A stretch of 64,000 nucleotides of DNA from Klebsiella sp. RHBSTW-00484 (GCF_013705725.1 NZ_CP055481.1:2542001-2606000); one strand, 5' to 3'; shown: positions 48,488-61,803, numbered from the stretch's first letter. Numbers and translations are program-made. The notes: generated by a model from the sequence alone, not told the origin.

Positions 48488-48707
48488 GGCATGGCTCCTT
48501 ATTAATAAATTGGCGAATCACGTTAAGTGAAACCGTCGTTGACTGCAATGCAAAGATGCGCACGACCCATAGATTGCCATGCTCTGGCGCCTTTTTGTCA
48601 GAAAAGGGGGCAAATTTTGATGCAAGATAACAACCCTAGTTGAATATGATTGCTATTTGCATTTAAAATCGGGGCATCATTTTTCAACAGAAACGACTAT
48701 GAGCGCA

Positions 48708-49424
48708 ATGACCCTTGATTTACCTCGCCGCTTTCCGTGGCCTACGCTACTGTCCGTGGTTATCCACGGAGGTGTTGTAACGGCGTTGCTATATACTTCG
48801 GTACATCAGGTTATTGAACGACCTTCGCCTTCGCAGCCTATCGAAATTACAATGGTGGCCCCGGCCGATCTGGAACCGCCTCAGGCGGCGCAGCCGGTCG
48901 TTGAACCCGTAGTTGAGCCAGAGCCTGAACCGGAAGTGGTGCCTGAACCGCCAAAAGAGGCACCGGTTGTGATCCATAAACCCAAGCCGAAGCCAAAACC
49001 AAAACCGAAGCCGGAAAAAAAAGTTGAGCAGCCAAAGCGTGATGTGAAACCAGCGGAAACGCGCCCTGCATCGCCGTTTGAAAACTCAAATACGGCACCA
49101 GCGCGCACGGCACCAAGTACATCGACCGCGACCGCTAAACCAACCGTTACGGCCCCGACCGGTCCACGAGCGTTAAGCCGCGGAGAACCGACCTATCCAG
49201 CTCGTGCCCAGGCGCTGCGCATTGAGGGTGATGTTCGCGTTAAATTTGATGTTACGCCGGACGGTCGCGTGGATAACGTGCAGATCCTCTCCGCTCAGCC
49301 AGCTAATATGTTTGAGCGTGAAGTGAAGAGCGCTTTACGTAAATGGCGCTATGAAGCAGGTAAACCGGGTACTGGCATCACCATGACCATTCAGTTCCGT
49401 CTGAAAGGCGTGAAGATTAGCTAA
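48708..49424 (+). CDS. tonB: TonB, energy transducer for outer-membrane transport
   Basis: TonB couples the proton-motive force of ExbBD to TonB-dependent receptors for siderophores and vitamin B12. It has 238 residues from ATG 48708 (MTLDLPRRFPWPTLLSV); ATG 48699 would add MSA. One N-terminal TM segment carries the SxxxH-type motif SVVIHG. A periplasm-spanning Pro-rich region has Glu-Pro repeats then KPKPKPKPKPKPEKK. The C-terminal domain is YPARAQALRIEGDVRVKFDV and the AxxxxxxWRYEAG end. Fur control is expected, but a clean Fur box was not verified. Confidence 0.96.
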   Translation: MTLDLPRRFPWPTLLSVVIHGGVVTALLYTSVHQVIERPSPSQPIEITMVAPADLEPPQAAQPVVEPVVEPEPEPEVVPEPPKEAPVVIHKPKPKPKPKPKPEKKVEQPKRDVKPAETRPASPFENSNTAPARTAPSTSTATAKPTVTAPTGPRALSRGEPTYPARAQALRIEGDVRVKFDVTPDGRVDNVQILSAQPANMFEREVKSALRKWRYEAGKPGTGITMTIQFRLKGVKIS

Positions 49425-49429
49425 GAGTG

Positions 49430-49449
49430 AGGCCCCTTAAGGGGCCTTT
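49430..49449. terminator. tonB/yniA bidirectional terminator
   Basis: The palindrome AGGCCCCTTAAGGGGCCT starts six bases after the tonB stop and contains the yniA stop codon. It is followed by TTTT on the plus strand. It ends both converging genes. Confidence 0.85.
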
Positions 49450-50309
49450 TCCATTAATACGTCATCAAGCGCTTTCTGCGCCGTGACCAAATGTTGTCCA
49501 CCAAACAGAATCGCCCGGTTCAGCAATGTATATAGCTGGTAGATGGGTTGACGTTCGAGAAAGCCGGACGGCAGCGGTGAAACGGATTGATAGCCGTCGT
49601 AAATTTGCGGTGGTTGTTCAAGATGTAACGGCAGCATAGCCAGATCACACTCTCTGTCGCCCCAATAGCAGGCCGGGTCGAAAATATAAGGTCCATTCGG
49701 CCCTAGCGCACAATTACCAGACCATAAATCACCGTGAAGTAATGATGGCTGTGGCTGATGATTGCTCAGCCGCTGTTGTACAGTGTCGACGAGAGTATCA
49801 ATATCTCCAAAATGCAGACCTTTTTCGGCGGCTAACTCCAACTGCCAGCCAATGCGCTGCTCAGCAAAGAAAGTAGACCAGCGTCGCTGCCACGCGTTTG
49901 GCTGTGGGGTGGTAGAAAGATCGTTATCAAAATCGAGACCAAACTGCGGCTGATCGCTCCATTGATGTAAATGCGCGATTTGTTGACCTAACAGGAAAGC
50001 ATTATGCGCATCCAGTGGCCGGGGAGGGAGATATTCCATCACCAGGAAACTGTAATCCCGGTCGCTGCCGACAGCAAAAACCTGCGGTACGCTAACGGTT
50101 TTACTTCGTGACAGCAGCTCAAGCTGATCTGCTTCGGCGGTGAAGATGGGCAAAAGCTCCCGTTCATCACATTTTACGAAGTAATCTCGCCCACCAAAGC
50201 GTAAATGCCAGGCTGCATGGATTTCTCCACCAGGTAGTTCGTTTCGCAGTTCGATTTCAGCTGCTTCAGTGTGCCAATCGCTTAACAAATTGCTGATAGC
50301 TTGCCACAT
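49437..50309 (-). CDS. yniA: YniA, fructosamine-3-kinase family protein
   Basis: This 290-residue cytoplasmic kinase-like protein is four residues longer than E. coli YniA. It has IELRNELPGGEIHAAWHLRF with a lysine in YFVKCDERELLP (ATP binding), the catalytic loop LLHGDLWSGN and the metal site FDPACYWGDRECDLAM. By family it should phosphorylate ketosamine-type glycation products to trigger deglycation. It converges on tonB, which is not the E. coli neighbourhood. Confidence 0.93.
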   Translation of the reverse strand: MWQAISNLLSDWHTEAAEIELRNELPGGEIHAAWHLRFGGRDYFVKCDERELLPIFTAEADQLELLSRSKTVSVPQVFAVGSDRDYSFLVMEYLPPRPLDAHNAFLLGQQIAHLHQWSDQPQFGLDFDNDLSTTPQPNAWQRRWSTFFAEQRIGWQLELAAEKGLHFGDIDTLVDTVQQRLSNHQPQPSLLHGDLWSGNCALGPNGPYIFDPACYWGDRECDLAMLPLHLEQPPQIYDGYQSVSPLPSGFLERQPIYQLYTLLNRAILFGGQHLVTAQKALDDVLMEKAP

Positions 50310-50415
50310 GCTGTCTCTCCCCTATGTTTTCCACCATTTCATAAGGTTAGCGCATAACCCCGGTGTAAAATTCGAACTGACGCACAACTGACGGTTTCTA
50401 CTGCGCTAATCGCAC

Positions 50416-50700
50416 TTATTGAGCTTTCAACCACTGATCAAATGTGGTGACGGTTATTTCGATGGGTCTTCCCAGCGCAGTTTCGGCTAAACCGGCGCTT
50501 AAAGCTTTGACCTCTTCTGCGTTCTGCGGTGAAAGCAGGCCAAAAGTATTGGTCCCAAGTTCGTGTGGAGCGCCTTCATCATCGTTCAGAACAAGGGTAA
50601 ATCCGGCTCGGGTGAGGTGATTACTCAGTTCGTTAATTTCAGTTAACGTCTGTTCGTGAAAGCGTGCTGTGATGATCCAGGCAATAATTTCGCTACTCAT
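50416..50700 (-). CDS. ydiZ: YdiZ, small conserved protein
   Basis: This 94-residue protein (MSSEIIAWIITARFHEQTLT) matches E. coli YdiZ by sequence and by its place between pfkB and yniA. It contains an NELSNHLTRAGFTLVLNDDEG segment and ends FDQWLKAQ. No signal peptide or membrane helix is seen. Function is unknown. It probably forms a unit with pfkB, 92 bp upstream on the same strand. Confidence 0.87.
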   Translation of the reverse strand: MSSEIIAWIITARFHEQTLTEINELSNHLTRAGFTLVLNDDEGAPHELGTNTFGLLSPQNAEEVKALSAGLAETALGRPIEITVTTFDQWLKAQ

Positions 50701-50792
50701 TTTTCACCCTATTGTTATTCATGAAATTTTTAGCATAGACCATCATGATAATTTGGCGACTCCCTTTGGAGACTCAGAGGGAGTGCAGGCGT

Positions 50793-51725
50793 TTACTGAC
50801 CGCGCAAATAGTCGTAGATTTTTTGCGTATTCTCCAGCGAGCAAAGACGAGTTCCCTGGTTAATCGTTGCGGCGCTACCTGCAGCAACGCCAAAACGCAC
50901 CATATCTTCAAGAGTGGCATCTTCCGCCAGTTGCAGGGTCATTGCGCCGACCATACTGTCTCCGGCGCCGACGGTGCTCTGGCTTTTCATCGGTGGCGGT
51001 ACGACCTGCACGCTGCCGCTGGCATCTACGCCTAACGCACCCTGAGGCCCCAAAGAGACCACAACGCGAAGAGCCTTGCCGGTGCGAATTAACTCCTGGG
51101 CCGCCTTACGTACATCATCTGGTTGGTTGAGATCGCGTTGAACGAGGGCACTCAATTCTTTCTGGTTCGGCTTAACCAATTCAATGTTGCCAACATCGAG
51201 TGCGGCGGCGAGGGCTTCGCCAGAGCTATCGATAATACAGCGCAGCCCATGTTTTTGAGCGTTTTTGACCAGCTTTGTCAGGTTTTCGACGCTGATGCCA
51301 GGTGGCAGACTGCCGCTGATAACCAGTAGGGACCCGGGTGAGATGGCGCGAACTTTTTCTTCCAGGTGATGAAACTCTTCCTGGGTTAACGCGGCTCCTG
51401 GCATGACGAAACGATACTGTTCACCGCTGGTATTCACATGCACATGAAGATTTTGTCGCGTCCAGTCATGCGTTTCTACTGTCTCTACCGGAACATGTTC
51501 ATCGGTCAGCAGGGCGGTGAGATGTTCCCCCGTCGCGCCGCCGACGGGGAATATTGCGGTAGCGCTGCCGCCAAGAAAAGTAATGGCCCGCGCAACATTT
51601 ATCCCGCCGCCGCCAGGTTCGAAAACGGGAGCGCTACAGCGTAGTTTGCCTTCCGGGTAGATTTGCGGGGTCTGCGTTGCGCTGTCGAGCGAAGGGGCTA
51701 ATGTGAGCGTATAGATTTTGGTCAT
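50793..51725 (-). CDS. pfkB: PfkB, 6-phosphofructokinase II
   Basis: PfkB is the minor phosphofructokinase of glycolysis, from the ribokinase family, 310 residues. It has the N-terminal substrate motif FEPGGGGINVARAI and C-terminal ATP/catalytic motif STVGAGDSMVGAMTLQLA with the catalytic Asp, plus VKPNQKELSALV. The ATG at 51725 (MTKIYTLTLAPSLD) has GGAGGAAATTGG upstream; an in-frame start at 51776 lacks support. A hairpin ACTCCCT/AGGGAGT (50759-50784) follows the gene without a T-tract. Confidence 0.96.
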   Translation of the reverse strand: MTKIYTLTLAPSLDSATQTPQIYPEGKLRCSAPVFEPGGGGINVARAITFLGGSATAIFPVGGATGEHLTALLTDEHVPVETVETHDWTRQNLHVHVNTSGEQYRFVMPGAALTQEEFHHLEEKVRAISPGSLLVISGSLPPGISVENLTKLVKNAQKHGLRCIIDSSGEALAAALDVGNIELVKPNQKELSALVQRDLNQPDDVRKAAQELIRTGKALRVVVSLGPQGALGVDASGSVQVVPPPMKSQSTVGAGDSMVGAMTLQLAEDATLEDMVRFGVAAGSAATINQGTRLCSLENTQKIYDYLRGQ

Positions 51726-52013
51726 CCAATTTCCTCCATAATACGAGTTTAGCTGCTCTGTTTTTAAGCATGGCACTTAAAGGAGGGTAGGGAAAGTAAC
51801 GAGTGACGTTTGCACCAGCATCTCTTTTTATCTTTATGAAATAAAAATTGTTTTGAGAAGCCTCTTATACAAAAAATGAAATAGTAATTGATTGCTAAGT
51901 TAATCGTGCTTTTTTATAATTTAGCCCCTTTCCAGGAGCGGCAATCAGCGATCCTCGCGAAAGCTCCCGGGACCATCCAGGTCTCCTTTTATGTTGTACG
52001 GACTTTAAATTAA

Positions 52014-52772
52014 ATGAAGCTTTTGAAGACAGTACCCGCAGCGGCAATGCTGGCGGGGGGGCTCTTTGCATCTACATGCGCAATGGCCGATGATTCCGTT
52101 TTTACTGTCATGGATGACCCTTCCACTGCCAAAAAACCTTTCGAAGGTACTGTTAACGCTGGTTATCTGGCGCAGTCCGGCAATACGAAAAGTTCCTCGA
52201 TGACTGCGGACTCTACTTTGACCTGGTATGGTAATACTACAGCGTGGTCACTTTGGGGGAATGCCAGCAACACATCGTCAAACGATCAACGCTCTTCGGA
52301 AAAGTACGCGGTAGGCGGGCGTAGTCGTTATAACCTGACCGATCAGAATTATATTTTTGGCCAGGCGAGCTGGTTGACGGATCGTTATAACGGTTATCAG
52401 CAGCGTGATGTGCTCACCGCGGGTTATGGTCGGCAAATCCTCAATGGCCCGGTACACAGCCTGCGTTTTGAATTTGGTCCTGGTGTACGTTATGACGAGT
52501 ATACCGATGGTGACAACGACACTCAGCCGCTGGGCTATGCTTCTGGTACCTATGCGTGGCAGATGACCGATACCACCAAATTTACACAGGGTGTTTCAGT
52601 TTTCGGCTCTGAAGATACGACGCTCAACACGGAAAGCGCGTTAAATGTTGCTATCAATGCACATTTTGCTCTTAAAGTAGCCTATAACCTGACCTGGAAC
52701 TCTGAACCGCCGTCCTCAGCGCCAGCGCACACCGATAGACGTACTACTCTGTCGCTCGGTTATAAAATGTAA
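52014..52772 (+). CDS. ydiY: YdiY, DUF481 outer-membrane-type protein
   Basis: This 252-residue protein equals E. coli YdiY in length. The signal peptide MKLLKTVPAAAMLAGGLFAS is cleaved after STCAMA. The mature part is a DUF481 beta-barrel-like domain (FEGTVNAGYLAQSGNTKSSS, YFFGQASWLTDRYNGYQQRD-type repeats) ending in a C-terminal TTLSLGYKM, typical of outer-membrane barrels. In E. coli it is acid-inducible. It is divergent from pfkB. Confidence 0.92.
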   Translation: MKLLKTVPAAAMLAGGLFASTCAMADDSVFTVMDDPSTAKKPFEGTVNAGYLAQSGNTKSSSMTADSTLTWYGNTTAWSLWGNASNTSSNDQRSSEKYAVGGRSRYNLTDQNYIFGQASWLTDRYNGYQQRDVLTAGYGRQILNGPVHSLRFEFGPGVRYDEYTDGDNDTQPLGYASGTYAWQMTDTTKFTQGVSVFGSEDTTLNTESALNVAINAHFALKVAYNLTWNSEPPSSAPAHTDRRTTLSLGYKM

Positions 52773-52777
52773 TATTT

Positions 52778-52805
52778 CAGGCCGGGTATTCCGGCCTGAT
52801 TGTTT
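52778..52805 (+). terminator. ydiY terminator
   Basis: CAGGCCGG (52778-52785), loop GTATT and CCGGCCTG (52791-52798) are followed by ATTGTTTTT. Confidence 0.88.
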
Positions 52806-53042
52806 TTAAATTTAGCAATAAGTGACATTATTATTTTTGGCCTTTTGTTTTATTTTTTATAAAAAGAAATTGCCTTCATAATTTCCTCATAATTGTCTTT
52901 TTGTTGACAAATATGCAGTTAATTTGACACGAAAAGATAAATATTTAGTCGGACAAGAATGTGATCTGGATCTATACTGTTTGGCACTGACGGAGATAAT
53001 GCCTCCGTTCAATTAGCTGAAACAAATAAGAGAATCACTATC

Positions 53043-53276
53043 ATGAAAAATAACAAAATCGCAATCGCGGCTGTGATGCTGTGCACGCTATCTTTTGGCG
53101 CATTTGCTGCTAACACGGCTCCACAGCCAGCCAACAACGACCATACTCAGGTTGGCATTGCTAAAGCGACTGACGTTGAAGCAGGCTCCAATATTGCTCC
53201 AGGTTCCCAATCAACGGGTCAGTCAATGAATGATGCCTTTGATGTGCACAAGCTTGTTGCCGGTGAGTGGTCCTGA
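53043..53276 (+). CDS. Small exported protein, unrecognised
   Basis: This 77-residue protein has a clear Sec signal (KNNKIAIAAVMLCTLSFGAFA, cut before ANTAPQ). The mature peptide of about 54 residues is hydrophilic and low in complexity at first (APQPANNDHTQVG), then IAPGSQSTGQSMNDAFDVHKL, ending GEWS. It has no cysteine in the mature part, no TM segment and no family I recognise. It has its own terminator downstream, and upstream DNA with TATACT (about 52973) as a -10 candidate next to a TGTGATCTGGATC element that could bind CRP. It is probably periplasmic. It sits where E. coli has other genes between ydiY and thrS. Confidence 0.65.
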   Translation: MKNNKIAIAAVMLCTLSFGAFAANTAPQPANNDHTQVGIAKATDVEAGSNIAPGSQSTGQSMNDAFDVHKLVAGEWS

Positions 53277-53320
53277 TATTTCATCTAACACATCATTTAT
53301 ATTTCATTATTTCGTAAAGC

Positions 53321-53356
53321 AGCAAACCGGGTAATGATGTACCGGTTTTGCTTTCC
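53321..53356 (+). terminator. Terminator of the small exported protein gene
   Basis: AGCAAACCGG (53321-53330) pairs with CCGGTTTTGCT (53342-53352) around an 11-base loop and is followed by a short T-run. Confidence 0.75.
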
Positions 53357-53559
53357 GCATTTTTTGTTAAACATCCATTCGTTGTGTTAAATTCTCATTA
53401 TCACACTTGGTTTTTATCATACCGATACCGTTTCTTTTTTCGCATATCATCAAATCAAATAGCGTGCGTTTTTTTGGGCTGCCACCTCTTGTTTTCCCAT
53501 CAACAATAACCATTTAGTCTCATGCGACTTTAATCACACAGTAATGATGTGTAAACTAA

Positions 53560-53728
53560 CAGTCGGTGTTATCAACAGGCGACTGCGGGTGGGTACGATT
53601 CGGTAAACGGTCGTGCGCATATTTCGCAGAGTGAAGCGGGAACCGGGTCTGAACTTGTTGATAATTATGATTATATTGTTTTGTATGTGCTCTTTCGTGT
53701 GGGGCACCACTGCAAATAAGGACATGAA
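53560..53728 (+). promoter_or_regulatory. thrS translational operator
   Basis: The leader of thrS holds a hairpin GTGCTC / GGGGCAC (53687-53707) whose loop displays CGT (53696-53698), resembling the tRNA-Thr anticodon arm bound by ThrRS. A larger upstream hairpin around 53575-53630 is probably the second tRNA-like arm. Both flank the ribosome site AAGGA (about 53718-53722). ThrRS represses its own translation in E. coli through this design. The start is ATG 53729; an out-of-frame ATG at 53724 also lies there. Confidence 0.8.
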
Positions 53729-55657
53729 ATGCCTGTAATTACGCTTCCTGATGGCAGCCAACGCCATTTTGATCATGCTGTGAGTCCGATGGATGTTGCT
53801 CTGGATATCGGTCCGGGTCTGGCGAAAGCCACTATAGCTGGTCGTGTAAACGGCGAGCTGGTTGATGCTTGTGACCCAATCGAAAACGATGCAACTCTGT
53901 CTATTATCACCGCGAAAGATGAAGATGGTATTGAGATTATTCGTCACTCCTGTGCGCACCTTTTAGGACACGCAATTAAACAGCTGTGGCCAAATACCAA
54001 AATGGCGATCGGCCCGGTTGTCGACAATGGTTTCTACTATGATGTCGATCTGGACCATACCCTAACCCAGGAAGATATCGACGCGCTCGAAAAACGTATG
54101 CACGAGCTCGCTGAGAAAAACTACGACGTCATCAAGAAGAAAGTCAGCTGGCATGAAGCGCGTGAAACCTTCGTGAAGCGTGGCGAAAACTACAAAGTTT
54201 CGATTCTTGATGAAAACATTGCTCATGATGATAAGCCCGGCTTATACCATCACGAAGAATATGTCGACATGTGTCGTGGCCCGCACGTGCCGAACATGCG
54301 TTTCTGCCATCACTTCAAGCTGATGAAGACTGCTGGTGCCTACTGGCGTGGTGATAGCAACAATAAGATGTTGCAACGTATCTACGGAACCGCATGGGCA
54401 GATAAAAAGGCGCTGAATGCTTATCTGCAGCGTTTGGAAGAAGCCGCCAAGCGTGATCACCGTAAAATTGGTAAGCAGCTCGACCTGTATCATATGCAGG
54501 AAGAAGCACCGGGTATGGTGTTCTGGCACAACGACGGCTGGACTATCTTCCGTGAACTGGAAACTTTCGTGCGTTCCAAGCTGAAGGAGTACCAGTATCA
54601 GGAAGTTAAAGGTCCGTTCATGATGGACCGTGTGCTGTGGGAAAAAACCGGCCACTGGGACAACTACAAAGATGCGATGTTCACAACTTCTTCTGAGAAC
54701 CGTGAATATTGCATTAAGCCGATGAACTGCCCGGGCCATGTGCAGATCTTCAACCAAGGGCTGAAGTCTTACCGCGATCTGCCGCTGCGTATGGCAGAAT
54801 TCGGTAGTTGTCACCGTAACGAACCGTCAGGCGCGCTGCATGGCTTAATGCGCGTACGCGGCTTTACTCAGGATGACGCCCATATCTTCTGTACCGAAGA
54901 TCAGGTGCGTGATGAAGTCAATGCGTGCATTCGTTTAGTCTATGATATGTATAGCACCTTTGGCTTTGAGAAAATTGTCGTCAAACTTTCAACCCGTCCG
55001 GAAAAGCGTATCGGCAGCGATGAAACGTGGGATCGCGCGGAAGCGGATCTGGCCGTTGCGCTGGAAGAGAATAACATCCCGTTTGAGTATCAACTGGGTG
55101 AAGGGGCGTTCTACGGCCCGAAAATTGAATTTACCCTTTATGACTGCCTCGATCGTGCATGGCAGTGCGGTACTATACAGTTAGACTTCTCCCTGCCGGC
55201 TCGTCTGAGCGCCTCCTATGTAGGCGAAAGCAACGAACGTCAGGTACCTGTGATGATTCACCGCGCAATTCTGGGGTCGCTGGAGCGCTTTATTGGCATC
55301 CTGACCGAAGAGTTCGCTGGTTTCTTCCCAACCTGGATTGCACCTGTGCAGGTTGTGGTGATGAATATCACCGATTCTCAGGCTGAATATGTCAACGAAT
55401 TGACTCGTAAACTACAAAATGCGGGCATTCGCGTAAAAGCAGACTTGAGAAATGAGAAGATTGGCTTTAAAATCCGCGAGCACACTTTACGTCGTGTCCC
55501 TTACATGTTGGTCTGTGGCGACAAAGAGGTAGAAGCAGGCAAAGTTGCCGTGCGTACCCGTCGTGGCAAAGACTTGGGCAGCCTGGACGTAAATGAAGTT
55601 ATCGAGAAGCTGCAACAAGAGATTCGCAGCCGCAGTCTAAAACAACTGGAGGAATAA
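53729..55657 (+). CDS. thrS: ThrS, threonyl-tRNA synthetase
   Basis: ThrS charges tRNA-Thr. It has 642 residues, as in E. coli, and no visible gap. It has an N-terminal TGS domain (1-61, [11 protein letters not shown]), the N2 editing domain with [11 protein letters not shown], and a class II catalytic core with motif 2 region [19 protein letters not shown] and zinc-site Cys in KPMNCPGH (about residue 334). The anticodon-binding domain is C-terminal. It heads the translation cluster; infC starts three bases after its stop. Confidence 0.98.
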   Translation: MPVITLPDGSQRHFDHAVSPMDVALDIGPGLAKATIAGRVNGELVDACDPIENDATLSIITAKDEDGIEIIRHSCAHLLGHAIKQLWPNTKMAIGPVVDNGFYYDVDLDHTLTQEDIDALEKRMHELAEKNYDVIKKKVSWHEARETFVKRGENYKVSILDENIAHDDKPGLYHHEEYVDMCRGPHVPNMRFCHHFKLMKTAGAYWRGDSNNKMLQRIYGTAWADKKALNAYLQRLEEAAKRDHRKIGKQLDLYHMQEEAPGMVFWHNDGWTIFRELETFVRSKLKEYQYQEVKGPFMMDRVLWEKTGHWDNYKDAMFTTSSENREYCIKPMNCPGHVQIFNQGLKSYRDLPLRMAEFGSCHRNEPSGALHGLMRVRGFTQDDAHIFCTEDQVRDEVNACIRLVYDMYSTFGFEKIVVKLSTRPEKRIGSDETWDRAEADLAVALEENNIPFEYQLGEGAFYGPKIEFTLYDCLDRAWQCGTIQLDFSLPARLSASYVGESNERQVPVMIHRAILGSLERFIGILTEEFAGFFPTWIAPVQVVVMNITDSQAEYVNELTRKLQNAGIRVKADLRNEKIGFKIREHTLRRVPYMLVCGDKEVEAGKVAVRTRRGKDLGSLDVNEVIEKLQQEIRSRSLKQLEE

Positions 55658-56203
<546 letters not shown>

Positions 56204-56275
56204 GGCCTTCAAGTAGCAATGCCAGTGGAGCCCACGGGTTCCGCAGGTGTTGTTCGCCTACGTTTCGTTTATTAA

Positions 56276-56497
<222 letters not shown>

Positions 56498-56525
56498 GTC
56501 GTTAACCCTTTTACTTTTTAATTAG

Positions 56526-56903
<378 letters not shown>

Positions 56904-56911
56904 GCCAGTTG

Positions 56912-56937
56912 AAAGAGGGAGCTTGTCTCCCTCTTTT
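56912..56937 (+). terminator. rplT terminator
   Basis: AAAGAGGGAG (56912-56921), loop CTTGT and CTCCCTCTTTT (56927-56937) form a strong stem with a short T-run. It is followed within 15 bases by the left end of the IS200 element. Confidence 0.85.
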
Positions 56938-57009
56938 CGTTGTGCACAGAAAACCTCCAGCTAGGCTGGAGGTTCTGTAAAGCTTTCAGCTTTGAGCCAG
57001 TTATAAAAA

Positions 57010-57084
57010 CCCCTTTTGATTTGTTAAAACAGTTTGCGGTCTGGCAACTGCAAACGTTCAACAAGAAATCAAAAGGGGGTCCCA
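57010..57084 (+). promoter_or_regulatory. IS200 tnpA leader hairpin that hides the ribosome site
   Basis: CCCCTTTTGATTT (57010-57022) is perfectly complementary to AAATCAAAAGGGG (57066-57078), which contains the Shine-Dalgarno purines of tnpA (GGGGG, 57075-57079). Inside is a second stem, GTTTGC / GCAAAC (57032-57055). The start codon is six bases beyond. This structure strongly limits transposase translation, as described for IS200; the antisense RNA art200 of that family may also be encoded across this region. Confidence 0.8.
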
Positions 57085-57543
57085 ATGAGGGACGAAAAGA
57101 GCTTAGCGCACACGCGATGGAACTGTAAATATCACATAGTTTTTGCGCCGAAGTACCGAAGAAAGGTGTTCTACGGGGAAAAGCGCAAAGCGATAGGCAG
57201 TATCTTAAGAAAGCTGTGCGAATGGAAAAACGTGAATATTTTGGAAGCAGAATGCTGTGTGGATCACATCCATATGCTTTTGGAAATCCCGCCCAAAATG
57301 AGTGTGTCGGGCTTTATGGGATACCTGAAGGGAAAGAGCAGCCTGATGCTTTATGAGCAGTTTGGCGATTTGAAGTTCAAATACCGTAACAGGGAATTCT
57401 GGTGCCGAGGGTATTACGTTGATACGGTTGGGAAAAATACAGCCAGGATACAAGAATACATAAAGCACCAGTTGGAAGAGGATAAAATGGGTGAGCAACT
57501 CTCGATCCCCTATCCGGGCAGCCCGTTTACGGGCCGTAAGTAA
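57085..57543 (+). CDS. tnpA: TnpA, IS200 Y1 transposase
   Basis: This 152-residue HUH-type single-strand transposase looks complete. The HUH metal motif is HIH (61-63) in CVDHIHMLLEIPP, and the catalytic tyrosine is Y125 in the YxxxQ motif IQEYIKHQ. The conserved start is MRDEKSLAHTRWNCKYH and the end is YPGSPFTGRK. Sequence is very close to remembered Salmonella/E. coli IS200. The ATG at 57085 is correct; an upstream in-frame start at 57034 lies in the leader hairpin. Confidence 0.95.
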   Translation: MRDEKSLAHTRWNCKYHIVFAPKYRRKVFYGEKRKAIGSILRKLCEWKNVNILEAECCVDHIHMLLEIPPKMSVSGFMGYLKGKSSLMLYEQFGDLKFKYRNREFWCRGYYVDTVGKNTARIQEYIKHQLEEDKMGEQLSIPYPGSPFTGRK

Positions 57544-57668
57544 TCCATAAATGCAAATGTCAGATCGCGATGCGCCTGTTAGGGCGCGGCTGGCAACAGA
57601 GCCTTATAGGCGCATATGAAAAACCTCCGGCTATGCCGGAGGATATTTATTTCAACACTATCAATACA

Positions 57669-57697
57669 TTGACTTTTATTGTCGTAAGCTTTTCAAT
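57669..57697 (+). promoter_or_regulatory. pheM-pheST promoter
   Basis: TTGACT (57669-57674) and TTCAAT (57692-57697) are separated by 17 bp and lie about 40 bp before pheM. The promoter begins roughly 14-27 bp after the IS200 right end, so it appears undamaged by the insertion. Confidence 0.75.
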
Positions 57698-57736
57698 ACA
57701 GGTCTTCCGTTTCGTACCAGACAAGGTAATGCAAGC

Positions 57737-57781
57737 ATGAATGCTGCTATTTTCCGCTTCTTTTTTTACTTTAGCACCTGA
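57737..57781 (+). CDS. pheM: PheM leader peptide
   Basis: This is a 14-residue leader, [14 protein letters not shown], with five Phe codons, identical to the E. coli attenuator peptide. Ribosome stalling at Phe codons when charged tRNA-Phe is scarce blocks the terminator that follows and raises pheST expression. AAGGTAATGCAAGC precedes it. Confidence 0.96.
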
Positions 57782-57827
57782 ACTCAGGAGGCTAGCGCGT
57801 GAAAGAAGAAACGGAAAACAGCGCCAG

Positions 57828-57854
57828 AAAGCCTCCCACTGTGGAGGCTTTTTT
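57828..57854 (+). terminator. pheST attenuator terminator
   Basis: AAAGCCTCC (57828-57836), loop CACTGT and GGAGGCTTT (57843-57851) are followed by T residues. The upstream segment CTCAGGAGGCT (about 57783-57793) can pair with GCCTCC to form the antiterminator. It lies 47 bases after the pheM stop. Confidence 0.92.
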
Positions 57855-57936
57855 CGTATATGAACTGGCTCATTCTATTTCAAGCTGCAGATAGGTGAAT
57901 TAACTCGTGCGATCCAGCTGGAGCAATCTGCGGTAG

Positions 57937-61413
<3,477 letters not shown>

Positions 61414-61417
61414 ACCT

Positions 61418-61717
61418 ATGGCGCTTACAAAAGCTGAAATGTCAGAATATCTGTTTGATAAGCTTGGGCTTAGCAAGCGGGATGCCAAAGAGCTGGTAGA
61501 GTTGTTTTTCGAAGAGGTTCGCCGTGCTCTGGAAAACGGAGAGCAGGTAAAACTCTCCGGGTTTGGCAACTTCGATTTGCGTGATAAGAACCAACGCCCG
61601 GGCCGTAACCCGAAAACGGGTGAAGATATTCCTATTACAGCCCGGCGAGTGGTGACTTTCAGACCCGGTCAGAAACTTAAAAGCCGTGTCGAAAATGCGT
61701 CACCCAGAGACAAATAA
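61418..61717 (+). CDS. ihfA: IhfA, integration host factor alpha subunit
   Basis: IhfA is half of the IHF heterodimer that bends DNA, 99 residues. It starts [28 protein letters not shown] and has the beta-arm with the intercalating proline in [20 protein letters not shown]. It ends in a Ser/Arg-rich tail (VENASPRDK). It is 4 bp after pheT, coupled with the pheST operon as in E. coli. Confidence 0.98.
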   Translation: MALTKAEMSEYLFDKLGLSKRDAKELVELFFEEVRRALENGEQVKLSGFGNFDLRDKNQRPGRNPKTGEDIPITARRVVTFRPGQKLKSRVENASPRDK

Positions 61718-61730
61718 TCTGAACTAACTA

Positions 61731-61755
61731 AAAAGGCCGCTATGCGGCCTTTTTT
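61731..61755 (+). terminator. pheST-ihfA terminator
   Basis: AAAAGGCCGC (61731-61740), loop TAT and GCGGCCTTTTTT (61744-61755) form a classical intrinsic terminator. Confidence 0.93.
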
Positions 61756-61803
61756 CTTGCTGGTGCGAGAGTGAGCCATCGTGTGGTAGGCGTAGTGATG
61801 ATG

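Larger units (their letters stand above)
56945..57655 (+). mobile_element. IS200-type insertion sequence (IS200/IS605 family), intact
   Basis: This element of about 710 bp (ends approximate) lies between the rplT terminator and the pheM promoter. The left-end hairpin is AACCTCCAGC-TAG-GCTGGAGGTT (56952-56974). The right-end hairpin is CCTCCGGC-TAT-GCCGGAGG (57624-57642). A single complete transposase gene lies between them. No inverted terminal repeats or target duplication are expected for this single-strand transposing family. Insertion is in the same direction as the flanking genes. Confidence 0.9.

Noticed and set aside
48990..49025. Short tandem repeat KPKPKP in tonB
   Set aside because: This is the normal Lys-Pro spacer of TonB, not a separate repeat element.
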